Shown here: positions 35,399 to 47,390 of the stretch, in pieces
Layout: each line of letters begins with the position of its first letter
How positions within the stretch are numbered: position 1 is the stretch's first letter
DNA from: Anastatus disparis
Taxonomy: Eukaryota > Arthropoda > Insecta > Hymenoptera > Eupelmidae
Length of the DNA stretch: 64,000 bases
Direction: 5' to 3'
Assembly: GCA_017163975.1 (NCBI GenBank)
Contig: JAFFSR010000317.1
Coordinates: 924,001 to 988,000 of the forward strand
Notes under the pieces: generated by a model
The model's database searches: none
The model's input: the letters and a program-made list of their open reading frames with translations, nothing else
What the model was told of the DNA's origin: nothing
Translations under genes and position numbers: made by a program

Positions 35399-36181
35399 TA
35401 TGTATGAGTGTAAGAAAAAAAAATTATAATTTATAAATATCCTTAATATTTTTAATTTCAGTATCTCCTTTAATGATGAATAATTACAATATAACCGATC
35501 AATGCTGCAAATGTCTCCGTAATCTAAGAAAACTGTCAACTCAAGTAAATATTATTATTAATATGGTACATGAGGTTGAAGCTGTTAGTGATCAGTTAAA
35601 CATTAGTGTTAATGTTGGTTATAAACTTTGTGACAGGTGTAGAAGACTTGTTTTTTTTTGGTACAATAGAAACTCTTACTGCGGATGCAGTAGAACCTTC
35701 AACTAGTGAACAGATTGAAAATCACCCTATGAGTTTGCAATCATCTTCATAATTTTCCAGCCTATCTCAAAGTTCAGGAAGTGTTTTTGAGGTAGTTTTG
35801 AATGAACCCAAAGAACAAGAACATACCATTGAGCTGCCAATTAAAAAAACTATTTCCACGCATCGATTATGTTTTATTTGCAAAGGGAAACATAATTTAA
35901 CTATTATTCCAATAGATGCTAGATTACAGTGCTTCAATGAATTGCGTATTTTTATTCCTAGTGGAAATCGAGTATGCAACAGTCACTTAATCAAGAAACG
36001 ATTCTATGAAGATGAGTTGAAATTGATACAAGTATACAGTAGCACAAGTTTCTTAACTAAAGATGAAATATATTCATTTTTAACTAAAATAGCAGAATCA
36101 GCTTCAAAAACGTTTTTAGATAAAGTTAAATCTTTAGAGCTTAGCGATGTACAAATATTTACTTTTACAAGTTTTACGAAT

Positions 36182-38444
36182 TGTTACGTGGCAAATTCCC
36201 CGGACCTCCGAATGAATCCCCGAAGCCACGAACTTACCTGGGTTCACAAATTTATATTTAATTTTAATTGAGCGCCAGTGAACCCTGCTCAGCTAGCTGG
36301 ATAGAGCAACTGCAGAGGGGGTCAATACTTACTGGCCTACCTCGGGTTGTAGGCTGGTTCTATAACGGTCAGAGTGGTCCAAAAAATCTCAATATAATTT
36401 ATGATTTTCAAAGAAAATTTAGGAAGTTAAAATTAACAATATTTAACAAATAAGGAGTAAAGTAAATTTTAAATTTAAGAAAAACTATTGATATTGAATG
36501 ACTCTAAGTATAAAAAGAAGAATGCATAATATAATTAATTTTCTTCAACTTATAATTTTTACCCTGAAAAGAGAAAAAGGGAAAAATAAGTAGTTGATTC
36601 TCTACTTAAACTTTGATTTTAAACTTCTTATATTATTAATTTAAGAGAAATTTCATTATACATTACAAAAAAAAGAACGCTGCTCTAATTGCTCTACTAT
36701 AATTAGGCTGTGCGCATGTGCGGAAAACCAAGAATTTATAATTCTGCTACACATGCAGTCGATTTAATCACCTTTTAGGTTAATACCGTACAAAGAATAA
36801 TTATTTGTAAATTAAATCACGCGTCGCTCGATTTCCTTACCGCGCAGTCGCACAACCTAACAATTACAATTCACAATTCAATAAAATTTTAAGGAATTAA
36901 TATTAATATCGCTCGCACTACTCCGTATCAAATAATTGAGAACTTTAGATTTTAATTAATAACTATGTATAGCTATCTCGCTCGCACTCCCATAACAACC
37001 GACGCCGCGTCGCTTCTTTTTCCTTATAACATATGTTGATATATATATAACAATTTTAATAATCGAATAATATATATAGCACTATAAGGGCAACTTTTAT
37101 TTAATTCAACTATTCACGATTCTCGCGTTTAATTTAGAGAACAAGATGGCGTCGCATCGCTGAATAAAGCGCCTTTACACGTGGCTTTCTCTTTTCTTGT
37201 AATTTTCACTTAATTTTCGGTTTTTATATCTTTATTTATTTTTTCACTAACCCGAACTGATTTTAATTTTAATTTGTTCGCGGTCGCAACCAAGAAAACA
37301 TTATTATATTACTAACAACGCAAAATTATATCTCTTAAGGAGAATTGAAAGAAATGACGGGAAAAGCCAACAGAAAAGATAATTTTACTAGTTCTTACTT
37401 GCTAAACCGCTCTGCTGAAGATTCCTCTCAATAATGCAACGAAGAAGAACGTGGAGCTGGTCGACAAGAAGAAAATCGTATAGTCGAAAACAATGGTGGC
37501 CCCAGTGGAGGATCGGACGCCGAGTCGTCGCCTCTGGAGGTATTCACTGTAGTTCGACTTCTCTTTTCCTTTCCTTGATGGTACGGTCTCACGGCTTCTC
37601 TGCTCAGATCTCTCTTTTTTTTATTCCTTTTCTCCAATCTTCTCTTCAATTCAATTAAAGATAGACATTTTTTTTTTTTTTTTTTGAGTGCACTCGATGG
37701 CTGCTAAATCAAGAGTGTCTTAGAAAAAAAACTCTGCACGTGTGTTCCCAATGCCGGCTCTGTCAAGAATTCTTTTTACGTGCGCTCTCGTTGACGGCTT
37801 ATGCAAGAATCATCTTCTTTCAAGAAGAAGGAAATTACATTTCCCTTCGCTCTGTTGTCCATCTCTGTCGCACCTCGTCACTCTCCATTTTCCATCCTTC
37901 TTTCTCGTCGCGTCTTAGTTTCTACTTTGGTCTCTTCAGTTAAGAGTCGCTATCGACAGCTTAATCGACTCTTGGTCGCGGATCTTCTATCTCTATCACT
38001 CTAGTAAAATTTGTATTGTATTCGAAGTTGCTATGTTGCTTCACGCAGTAGAAACATCGATTATCGAAGATTTCTACTCGTAGCTATTCCTCATTAGTCG
38101 ATTCCACATGTGTTTGTACAGCTATAAGGCGTGGCGTTGAAATATCTAAGTATGTGTATATATCTATAGGTATATATACACATTATCTCTATATATCTGT
38201 ACATATCCCCTCTTCTTTCTCGAACTCAGCGGTTCCATGTCTTGTACGTTTTATTCTATTCTGTATATATATCTAATGTGTGTTGAGCCTGAATGCGTTT
38301 GTGCTATCTATCCTTCTCGCTCCTATGTAAATAACTATTAGTTACTTTATTTTTATTTTTGGCTTTCCTCTTAGTTTTCTCGACTCTCCTTTTCATCTGT
38401 CAATTTCTTACGCTTGAGAAAAATCATTTTAAAAAAACGTTACA
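36182..38444 (+). repeat. Solo LTR (2.26 kb) inserted in the transposase gene
   Basis: The insert starts TGTTACGTGGC and ends AACGTTACA, with GAAT repeated at or next to both edges (36178-36181 and 38446-38449). Its last bases match the end of the gypsy LTR at 13.4 kb. It holds GA/CT-rich and (TA)-rich segments but no coding region. Target-site and boundary precision is within a base or two. Confidence 0.65.
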
Positions 38445-38935
38445 AGAATAAAACCTAAGATTTCTAAATTTAAATTATAATTTCGCTTTTTATATTTAAT
38501 CACTAATATATTTAAATTTTACTCCTTGTGATGTATTTTATACATCACAGAATGATCAATTACAAGAGATAAGTTCATTACTAGTTTCAATGAGAACATC
38601 AAGCTCCAGAAATGTAATGCAGGCTCTAGTTATATTTCTATTTAAATTACGAACTGCATCATCAAATAATTTTATTACATCAATTTTCGAAATTGATTAT
38701 GAAATTCAAGTATCACATTTTTGTGAGTCAGTGTTAAATTCATTTGCAAAAGACGTCTTACCTTGTCACTTTGGAGTAAAGAATCTTGTAAGAGAGGATC
38801 TTATTGATAATCATACCTCTATTTATGCAAAAAAACTTTTTAATTTAACTAACGAGCTTGCTTTGGTTTTTGATGGAACTTATCTTCGCCATGAGAAAAG
38901 CAGAAATAATGATTATCAACGAAAGTCGTATTCAG

Positions 38936-39577
38936 GTTTGTAATGTAATTTTTAATTTTAATAGCTGCTTAATCATTATTGGATATAAACTTAAAATCAT
39001 AAATAATTAGACTATTTAAATATAAATATTCATATATAAATATTATCTTTTTAAAATAATATGTTATTCTTTCTTCAATTACATCCTATATGAAAATAAT
39101 TTCTGTGAATATCTGTAAATAACTGTAAATGATTGTTAAAAAATTTTAGAGTTGAGACATAAATAGCAGTTACAGTTATTTAGTATTATTTACAGCTATT
39201 TTCAATTTTTTACAGTTATTTACAATTATTTACTATTATTAACATTTTTAAAATCATAAATTCGTAAATAATCTATTTTTATTTATAGGTAATTATAATT
39301 ATTTATAATTATTTTCAATTTTTTACAGAACAGTACTTTACAGTTCTTAACAGTAATTTAATGTTATTGGCAATTATTTACAAAAATCATTTCTATATGG
39401 GATAATCAAAAATCGGTATTAGTCGTACGAGTGATAATAAAAATTCAAATTTTTCTCAAACACTAATAATCAAACGCAAATATTTCGCTACCATTTTGTG
39501 CAATTTTTCATCAATGAAATTATGAAAATACATATTTAAGTTTTTATGTAACTTATTAGCAATATGCAATATTTCAG
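38936..39577 (+). other. Probable intron in the DDE/SWIM pseudogene
   Basis: The coding match to the 60.6-kb copy stops at TATTCAG and resumes exactly after ATATTTCAG, leaving GT...AG borders and a preserved phase. The 642 bp in between contain stop codons in all frames and a degenerate repeat (TTTACAGTTATTTACA, about 39100-39390). The copy at 60.6 kb has no intron here. Confidence 0.65.
39100..39390. repeat. Degenerate TTTACAGTTATT repeat inside the intron
   Basis: Short units around ACAGTTATTTACA(A/G)TTATTT recur many times. The boundaries are soft. Confidence 0.5.
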
Positions 39578-40614
39578 GTCATAAAAATTATTATTTATGT
39601 AAGCCATTCACCATTTGTACTACAGATGGTTATATCGTAGATCTTCCTGGTCCATTTTAGCCACTGAGAACGATGCGAGCATTACGAAGAAAGTGATAAA
39701 TGACCCTAATGGAATAAGGAGTATTATGAAGAAAGGTGATATTTGTATTGTAGATAGAGGATTTAGGGACGTAGTTCCTTATTTAGAAGAACTTGGTTTC
39801 AAGGTTCTTATGCCTGCCTTAAAAGGACAGAGACCTAACCTCACTACATCTGAGGCGAATCAATCTCGTTACGTTACAAAATTAAGGTGGGTAGTAGAAG
39901 CCATTCATGGAATCTTGAAAAAAAATATAAGTTTCTCCATCATCAAATTGATAACAAACTTTTACCAAAAATTGGTTTGTATTGCAGAATTGCGTGTTTT
40001 CTTAATAATCGATTTGGTAAACAATTAAACTGCAATCAAAATGAAGATGGATTACTAGATATAATCATTGACAGAATGTTAAATTCTAATAAAGAGGAAA
40101 ATATCTTAGCAGTTGAAGCAGAGTCAGCGAGATGGTCTAGACGTAGCTCTACAACCACTTAGCTAACCTCTCAAGAAATCATCGATTTTCCAGAGATGAC
40201 AGAAAGAGATCCTAAAATTTTTTTTTCAGGAACTTATCAGTTAGGTCAAGCCATATGTTATTTGGCTGAGTTATTAGATGGTTTAGATAATATTAATTTA
40301 GAGTATATCAAACTGACTCCTAATATAATTAAAGTCTTAGTAAGATCAAGACATAGGAACAAAAAAACTTATAAATGTTATATAGAACACAAACCTAACT
40401 CAATTGGCTATTGAGGCATTTTGCGCAAATGACCTGCGACTGTGCTAATGGTTTACGGACAGTCGGCTCCTGTTCTTACATAGCATCCTTTATTTATTAC
40501 CTCAGTAATGCTAGATATAAATCAAGAATAATTAAACCAGCGACAATTCTTTCTGAAATATTTTCTACTTCAGACATTGTTCCAGTCATAGACGAAGACA
40601 GTGATGAAGATTGA

Positions 40615-41436
40615 AATTATTTCGTATATTTAAACAAATTATAATTATAAGCTTCTTCAAAACTTCTACGATTCTTAGTTTAATTTAATAATTATCAATT
40701 AATAAATACATAATTTAATATTTTAATAAAAAAAAAGATTTAATTTTTTTAATGGATTCAATGTTATTTTCATTTCCTTTTTACGAATACCTATCTATCT
40801 TCGGCAAATAATGTAATTTTATAGCACTGAGTAGCATCGATCTGCATTTATGTCACACCTAGCCGTGTCATAAGTATTCCATTATTTTACCGTGCTTATC
40901 AGCCTTGCTGCGCTCGGCAATAACCGCACGGTGCATAATTACACTGCTAATGCTACGGACAGGCGTAACAGCGGATTTACGCTAGTAAGTGTTCTAAAAA
41001 ATCGTATGATACTTGTAGTATAAATTGCCTATATTACACGACGTTAATTATCACCCTCACTTCACTCAGGTGCTAATACACTTCGTGCAATGATAGGCAA
41101 TTTGTTACTTGCATCATAATGTACTAATATTTGTTCTCATAAGTCTAGATCTTTATAAAATCCATTATAATACTTTTCAATCTATCTGCTTTTCGAAAAG
41201 ATCATTATTTAATAACTTTTCAGGTAACATCCCCAATAAGAAGCAAAAACTTTTAAAAAACAGATTTTTTTCTACTTTTGACTGCTACGCACCTAAACAT
41301 GCATTAAATGAAAGTATTTAAAAGTTTCTCATCATAACACAGCCTTTCTACCGAACAATCAATATTAAAAAAAATGTTTTTAATGCGATTACAAATATTT
41401 ATAAATGTATTGAATAATAGTTCAATATGAAGTATC
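40615..41436. other. Non-coding 3' region between the transposase pseudogene and the right arm
   Basis: A GC-richer island at about 40840-41110 has partial inverted symmetry (ACCGTGC...GCACGGT, AATTGCCTAT...ATAGGCAATT). It may be a further MITE with unresolved ends. Confidence 0.35.
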
Positions 41437-42090
41437 TCTGGGTTCAAAGTAATATGCTGTCTATTATGGTCATAAGTAAAATAATAGTAATTTTCAAAGC
41501 TCTTGATCTGCATCCAAATGCATCTGAAAACACATTTCGATGTGTAAAAAACTATTTTTCGCCTACACAGTCACTGTTTTTTGCGGTCAAGTCCCCAAAT
41601 ATAGTGAAAAATGAAATGAAAATCGTTTTTTTCAACTTTTGAGTATGACGCACCTTGAAATTCATAATTCTGATTTCGTCATTTGAAAGAGCAAAAAAAA
41701 AATACAAAAAAAATAGTTTTAAAGTTTGGCCAAATAAGTTTACGAAATAGATCCCGAATAATGAAACATAAAACGAGGTCGCAAAGGCTCATTTTTCAAC
41801 GAGAGAGTTTGAAAAAAATTAGGAAAATTTGGAGTCTATAAAAACTTTCGCGTGCAAATTTTTAGATCATTTTAAGCAATATTTCGTCAGAAATAAAAAA
41901 AATCGAAAAATCACGTTTTTGAGGTTATATAGTGAAAGGAGGGGTCTAGAGGTCTAAAAATTTGGCTAAGGAGTTTTTTTTATATGACCTTTTGAGTGGA
42001 AAAGCCTGTTTATCAAAACCACTGTGGGCAATTTTTACATGCTTATCCCCCTAAAGCCTTTAAAATTCCAAATTCTTCGTCCTCTAAAGG
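41437..42090 (-). repeat. Right inverted arm of the TTAA element
   Basis: It matches 28518-29163 in inverse orientation, ending CGTCCTCTAAAGG|TTAA. A segment of about 85 bp (around 41590-41690) is absent from the left arm. Confidence 0.85.
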
Positions 42091-42094
42091 TTAA

Positions 42095-42475
42095 CGAAAA
42101 TCCATTGACTTGTGAATTATTTTCAATATTATTCAATGGAAAATTTTCACCTATATTTTCTTCGTATTTAGGATGGTAAAACATATCTTTATATTTTTTA
42201 TATAAATCTCGGGCATTCATAGAATTATGAAAAACGCAAATAAAAGCAAATAATTCACAAAGAGCATGAGGGAATTCTATTGAAGATGCTTCTTCCAAAC
42301 ATCTATACCATTCTCCATCTTCATTAATTAATTGTTTTGGACTACGCAAAGCTTCAAAAGATGTGATTCCTCTAACATGTAATAGTAATAACCTAATAGA
42401 ATAACGTTCTCTTTCTTCCGAACTTACCAAGTACATTCTACTAAGTATTGGTTTTCTTTTTTTTTCTTTTATTCC
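42095..42475 (-). pseudogene. Helitron linker between Rep and Pif1 domains
   Basis: The minus-strand frame contains YSIRLLLLHVRGITSFEALR and EWYRCLEEA, hallmarks of the segment joining Rep to the helicase in Helitron transposases. It is followed by LCELFAFICVF and a YKKYKDMF block. It ends at the TTAA border of the 13.6-kb insertion. On the other side of that insertion the Pif1 fragment continues in the same phase. Confidence 0.8.
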
Positions 42476-42518
42476 ACTTTCATTTCACTTCTCTGGTCTA
42501 TAGAATTTCTCTGCTCTA

Positions 42519-45503
42519 CACTGAAAAAAAAACCCGAAGCCAGCGCTGCGAAGTTAATCTGAGCGGTTGCATGCGAACAACATTCGAAGCGAGTGATTAC
42601 AGAAAATCGTAATGTATGAATGCGTAACCATGTCGCTGTAAATAATTACGACTTTCTGTGTAAACGATTACGCTAATCCGAGCAGAGCGCCACAACTGTG
42701 TTGCGAGCACGCTTGCTCCGACTCTCCGGCATCGCGCGTGCAGAAAGCCGAGACCAAGCACAGCGGCAGAGCTGCGAGCACGCTCTCTTTGACTCTGCGG
42801 CATTTCTCATGCAGAAAGCCGAGACCAAGGGTAACGACAGAGTTACAGGCTCGCTCACTTTGAATTTCTGAACATTGACCTACCAAAAGCGAGGCCAAGC
42901 ACTCTAAACGTTAAAAATTTACATTTAAAAAAGCAAAATTTCTTTTTCTTTTCTTTTTTTTGTAAGTTTTAACACTTTATGTGAAGTATAATTTATTTAA
43001 GTAAAATTCTATAATATTATAAAAATTAAATTTTATTTCATAAAATTTTATTTAAAATGTTTCTTAATTAGAAAATTGATGTGATATTTTACTTTTACCA
43101 TTATTCGCCTGAGTATATTAATGTAATAATGTAAATTTATAATTTTGATTTATTTTTAATACCTTATTTGAGCGATTATTAGTGCTTTTATACCTTTGAA
43201 TTGATTTTAACTTTATTTTAATCCTTCTTATTTTTTTTTATATTTATAGATTTATTAGGACATTTTGAAACTCAGAAAGTTCAAAGTAATTTGAAAAAAA
43301 AAATTCTTTAGGTATTTATAAGTAGTCATTATTGACTTATTCTTTATAAACTATATTATTGTATTATTGCAAGTTTCTTATTCAAATGGAGTTGGCTTGG
43401 CGTTAGAGGGAAGATATTTACTATTGATTTTTGGGTCGTAGTTCCAATTTTAAATACAATAATTTCAAAAAAGTAGCAGCGTTATTTCTTTTATACTTTA
43501 TAAATATTATATATATATATATAGCTTATTAAATTGCATTTGTTAATTGTTTAACGTATTTTTAAGAAAATGATATTTATTATAATATTTTATATATAAT
43601 ATTTATTCAATTGAGTAGGGATGAATGTAATTTTATACTTTCTTAAAGTTTATAACGATATAAAAAGTATATACCGGTTCTAAGTACATTTATTAATTCT
43701 TTTGTAGCTTTGAAGTAAAATGAGATTTATTAAATTGAAAAGTAAACATATTGATCAAAAACGAACCAAAATGTTTTTGCTAAAAAAACTTTTATTATGT
43801 AGCCAATGTTTTTAGATCGTATCTAACTACCCTCTTCAGAACTAATAAAAATTCACTATATTTTATATTGAAAATTTAAAAAAATAAAGTACACAGTGGA
43901 AAAAACTTGTAATTTTAACACACATAAGTGTTACAAATGAAACACAAATTTTTTTTATGTAATTTTCAAAGTTAAAATGTTAACATAAAAATTTTAACTT
44001 TCTTAAATTTCTTAACAGAAATATTTTTATTGTTTAAAGTTTTTTTAAAATTAATAATTTAATGAATTTTTTATTCAAGACTATCAAACCAAAATAAAAA
44101 TTTAATAGAAACATCTTTGTTAGAAATATCTAGAATGTAATTGAATTTTTAGAAATTACAATATGTAGATTTTTTAGTTTACTTGTTTAGTGAAAAATTA
44201 CTATTCAATATACACAATAACTGCCCAAGTTATTTTATTATTTGACGACTTAAATAATTTTTCTTTATTTTTAAAGAATAATTAAATTTTAGCGACAACG
44301 GGGAAATAACTGAAAATTTCTTAATTCATAAAAAAGTATGAAAAATAGTCATTTTATGATCAATCATAATAATTTTTTCTCCAAACGTATTAAATTTTGA
44401 AGAAAACGTAATAAATATTTTATCAGATACCATGTGTATATATATATATATATATACATATATATAATAATAATACCATCACACGACATAAAAATCAATT
44501 GTAAATATCATATCTTCCCTCATACACCAAGAGAACTACATTCGTATACGAAATTTGTAACAATACAATCATATAGTTTATAAAGAATAACTTAATAAAT
44601 GACTACTTATAAATATCTAGACAAATTTTTTGTAAATTACTTTGAATTATCTAAGTTTAATTTTATAATTATTGGAATTGTAACTGTACCATCTATAAGA
44701 GAAACTGAAATCGTTACGCTTGACGAGTACATTTTATTCATCATCAGCTTTATAAAAATACGAATTTATAAAAATACGAATATATAAAAATACGATAGAT
44801 TAAAATAAAGTTAACATCAATTCAAAGGTATAAAAGCACTAATAATCGCACAAATAAGGTATTAAAAATAAATCAAAATTATAAATTTACATTATTACAT
44901 TAATATACTCAGGCGAATAATGGTAAAAGTAAAATATCACATCAATTTTTTAATTAAGAAACATTTTAAATAAAATTTTATGAAATAAAATTTAATTTTT
45001 TTAATATTATAGAATTTTACTTAAATAAATTATACTTCACATAAAGTGTTAAAACTTACAAAAAAAAGAAAAGAAAAAGAAATTTTGCTTTTTTAAATGT
45101 AAATTTTTAACGTTTAGAGTGCTTGGCCTCGCTTTTGGTAGGTCAATGTTCAGAAATTCAAAGTGAGCGAGCCTGTAACTCTGTCGTTACCCTTGGTCTC
45201 GGCTTTCTGCATGAGAAATGCCGCAGAGTCAAAGAGAGCGTGCTCGCAGCTCTGCCGCTGTGCTTGGTCTCGGCTTTCTGCACGCGCGATGCCGGAGAGT
45301 CGGAGCAAGCGTGCTCGCAACACAGTTGTGGCGCTCTGCTCGGATTAGCGTAATCGTTTACACAGAAAGTCGTAATTATTTACAGCGACATGGTTACGCA
45401 TTCATACATTACGATTTTCTGTAATCACTCGCTTCGAATGTTGTTCGCATGCAACCGCTCAGATTAACTTCGCAGCGCTGGCTTCGGGTTTTTTTTTTCA
45501 GTG
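42519..45503. mobile_element. 2.98-kb fold-back element with CACTGAAAAAA ends and TA flanks
   Basis: CACTGAAAAAAAAACCCGAA at 42519 and its inverse ending at 45503 are flanked by TA (42517-42518, 45504-45505). The arms run about 900-1000 bp each. The outer 400 bp are GC-richer and virtually identical; the inner parts diverge. The central kilobase (about 43440-44490) is AT-rich with no ORF. Identical pseudo-ORFs in the two arms are a consequence of the inverted copies. Confidence 0.85.
42703..42905. repeat. 71-bp tandem repeat in the arm of the fold-back element
   Basis: Copies start at 42703, 42774 and 42845 (partial). Each contains a CAGAAAGCCGAGACCAAG core or its variant. The inverse set lies at about 45117-45319 in the other arm. 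Confidence 0.8.
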
Positions 45504-46105
45504 TATAGGCTTTCTTTGATCTATAGGCTTAATTTTTCTAGGAGAAGTACCACCTTTGCTTTAAGAAAACATCTCATTTAAGCATTGCTCTTTCCTCTTA
45601 TAGACTACTGTTGTCTTGTTTATGGTGACCTTTCTGCTGAGCTTGATTTGAGACTTTAGAGAGTCATTAATGCTGTTATTCGTTACATCTATGGTGTTGG
45701 TAGGCATGAGCACATTTCTGCTTATCGTTTCTCGCTTGGCTGGTTGTCTACAGTATGTAGAAGAAACTATTTTACAACCTCTTTCTTATATAAAATGTTC
45801 TCAACGCATATACCGTCTTATTTATATTCCAGCTTTATATGGAACCAGCTAGTGAGGGCGCTGAGGAGTGATGTGAGGCCTTGACCATCCTCGGAGAATA
45901 GACCACTGCTGTCAGAATAATTTCAATTTTAATTTTAATATCGTGTTTACTCTTGTTCATATATCTTGTTAAATTGTAATCTTATAAGCTTCTATTTTAT
46001 TATATTTTCAAATTGTTATACTCAGTTGTCTTATTATGTTCATACATTTTTGTATTATTTAATATTTGAACAACATAATTTACATAAATACATAAATTAT
46101 CTTTT

Positions 46106-47390
46106 TATCCATCTTTTTTATTTTTCTTTAAATGTTATTGTATTATTAAATTTTTTTGGAAAATTTTGAGTGCATTGATCCGTATTTTTATCCATACACG
46201 GACAATTTATATTTTGCATACCACAGGGACCGTGTATCATAAATTGTTTGACAACACTATATAATTTTGGATGATTATTTCTATTTGGGATTTCTGCACT
46301 TATTATCTTATCAACTTTTTTCGAGAATGTCAAATCTATCATTTTTATCTAAGAATAACAACATATGCATATACGGTAATCCTCGTTTTTGAAATTCAAT
46401 TACATAACTATATGCAATATATTTTCCTAATATTCCCTCTTTAATTACTAAATTTTTTAATTCTTCTACTTTTTGATATAATAGTTTTTTTATAATATTT
46501 GGTCTATCTATTTCATTTTCATAAATTTCCAAGTTTTTAGTTATTTCTTTCCAATGTGGGTTACAAGTCATAGTTACAAGAAGGTCAGGTTTACCATGAT
46601 AATTTACAAGTGTCATTGAGTCAATATGATTTTGTTTTAAAAATCGTGGACTTCCTGTAAAGTTCGATAGTAATATGACCATTTTTCAAATTTTTGAAGA
46701 ATCTAATTCTTTTCTGTTATGTAAATAGTTTATAACACCTTTGTAACAATCACTTCTTAATAAGTTTTGGTTTTTTCGTATGAAATATAATTTGGAGGTT
46801 TCAACTTTTACAAACGCATCAACAATAAACTGTTCAGAAATTTTTCCTAAATTAAGGTATGGATTAAATTTATTTCTAACACTAAATCTATAATTATAAA
46901 ATTGCAAATGTGAAATATGAGATTTTCCAAATTTACTTTTCAATTTGGCATTTATCTAAAACCACCATTAGGATGAATAAGCGGATATGTCATAGGATTT
47001 GTATGTTTGCTAATTGTCAGTATACTGATTGGCTTATCATACTTAGAGTTAATGACCATATCACGTTCAATAGGAGAAAGATCGTCTTCTCTAACATATA
47101 CTATTGAAACTTCATTACAGGTATTATTGCGAACAATAGACATAGTAATAGTTCTTGAAAGACAATAGATTTTTGCACATCGTTGTAGTTCTTTTTCTTC
47201 TACTTCATGCATCATTTTATAGGCTATAGTATAAGGGTTAATGTCTCTTATCAAGATATCTAAATGTTTTAATAATGTTCAATATGTATTAAACTTATTC
47301 CGTTTAATCGTGGCCATTCCATTATATAAAATATATTATTGTGCATATTTGCGTGCTTTATCTTTATGAGGATGTAACGCATATACATTA
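46106..47390 (-). pseudogene. Helitron Rep domain, core
   Basis: From high to low coordinates on the minus strand: YHNVYALHP...YAQ, then NPYTIAYKMMHEV, the DLSPIERDMVI and YPLIHPNGG block, KFNPYLNLG...IVDAFVKVE, LLSNFTGSPRF, LLVTMTCNPHW and YVIEFQKRGLPYMHMLLF, then MIHGPCGM and NFPKKF. These are the conserved stations of Helitron_like_N/Rep. The HUH motif reads PYMH instead of P-H-x-H, so the first catalytic histidine is replaced by tyrosine. Frames change several times and there are stops. The Rep is interrupted upstream by the 3.8-kb fold-back element. Confidence 0.85.

Larger units (their letters stand above)
35473..40614 (+). pseudogene. DDE_Tnp_4-like transposase with SWIM finger, broken copy
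   Basis: The start is ATG 35473. The N-terminus has two cysteine-rich clusters (CCKCL... CDRCRR), then a C2..CH cluster (CFICKGKH ... CNSHL). Lesions: a frameshift in T9 (about 35649), TAA at about 35750, a 2.26-kb solo LTR inserted at 36182, a frameshift near 39655, another in the A8 run at about 39919, TAG at about 40159 and a shift at about 40406. The catalytic motifs survive: VFDGTYLRH, IVDRGFRD and WVVEAIHG. The C-terminal SWIM finger reads CDCANG...CSY, with the last histidine changed to tyrosine. A GT-AG intron (38936-39577) lies between SYSG and HKN codons. Compared with the copy at 60.6 kb it is about equally long but clearly diverged. Confidence 0.8.
28518..42090. mobile_element. 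13.6-kb TTAA-flanked DNA element with about 650-bp inverted arms
   Basis: CCTTTAGAGGACG at 28518-28530 and its exact inverse at 42078-42090 are flanked by TTAA (28514-28517, 42091-42094). The inverted similarity continues for about 650 bp (28518-29163 against 41437-42090), with two indels of about 85-100 bp. TTAA duplications are known for piggyBac and Kolobok transposons. The only transposase-like gene inside is the plus-strand DDE/SWIM pseudogene (35473-40614); I see no piggyBac-type transposase. The insertion splits the Helitron, whose frame rejoins across a single TTAA. Confidence 0.8.
42478..46105 (+). mobile_element. Non-LTR retrotransposon fragment carrying a nested fold-back element
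   Basis: In the plus strand, 45504-45860 encodes the C-terminal end of a non-LTR ORF2 (FPLIDYCCLVYGDL, RVINAVIRYIYGVGRHEHIS, FSLGWLST). It is interrupted by two stops, as in RTE/Jockey-type elements. Its 5' remainder (42478-42518) lies on the other side of the fold-back insertion, which entered at a TA. The tail after 45860 is AT-rich and runs into the Helitron again at about 46106. Only a 5'-truncated piece was inserted, which is usual for such elements. Confidence 0.6.

Noticed and set aside
37428..38004. Several 65-75 codon frames in the solo LTR at 36.2-38.4 kb
   Set aside because: No conserved domain, overlapping frames on both strands, and position inside an LTR.
28518..42090. Reading the TTAA element as an ordinary autonomous piggyBac
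   Set aside because: The flanks and ends would permit it, but no piggyBac transposase sequence is visible between the arms; the family is left open.
42597..42898. Minus-strand frames of 61-76 codons, identical to plus-strand frames at 45123-45424
   Set aside because: They are mirror copies in the two arms of a fold-back element, with a 71-bp tandem repeat behind the apparent protein repeat.
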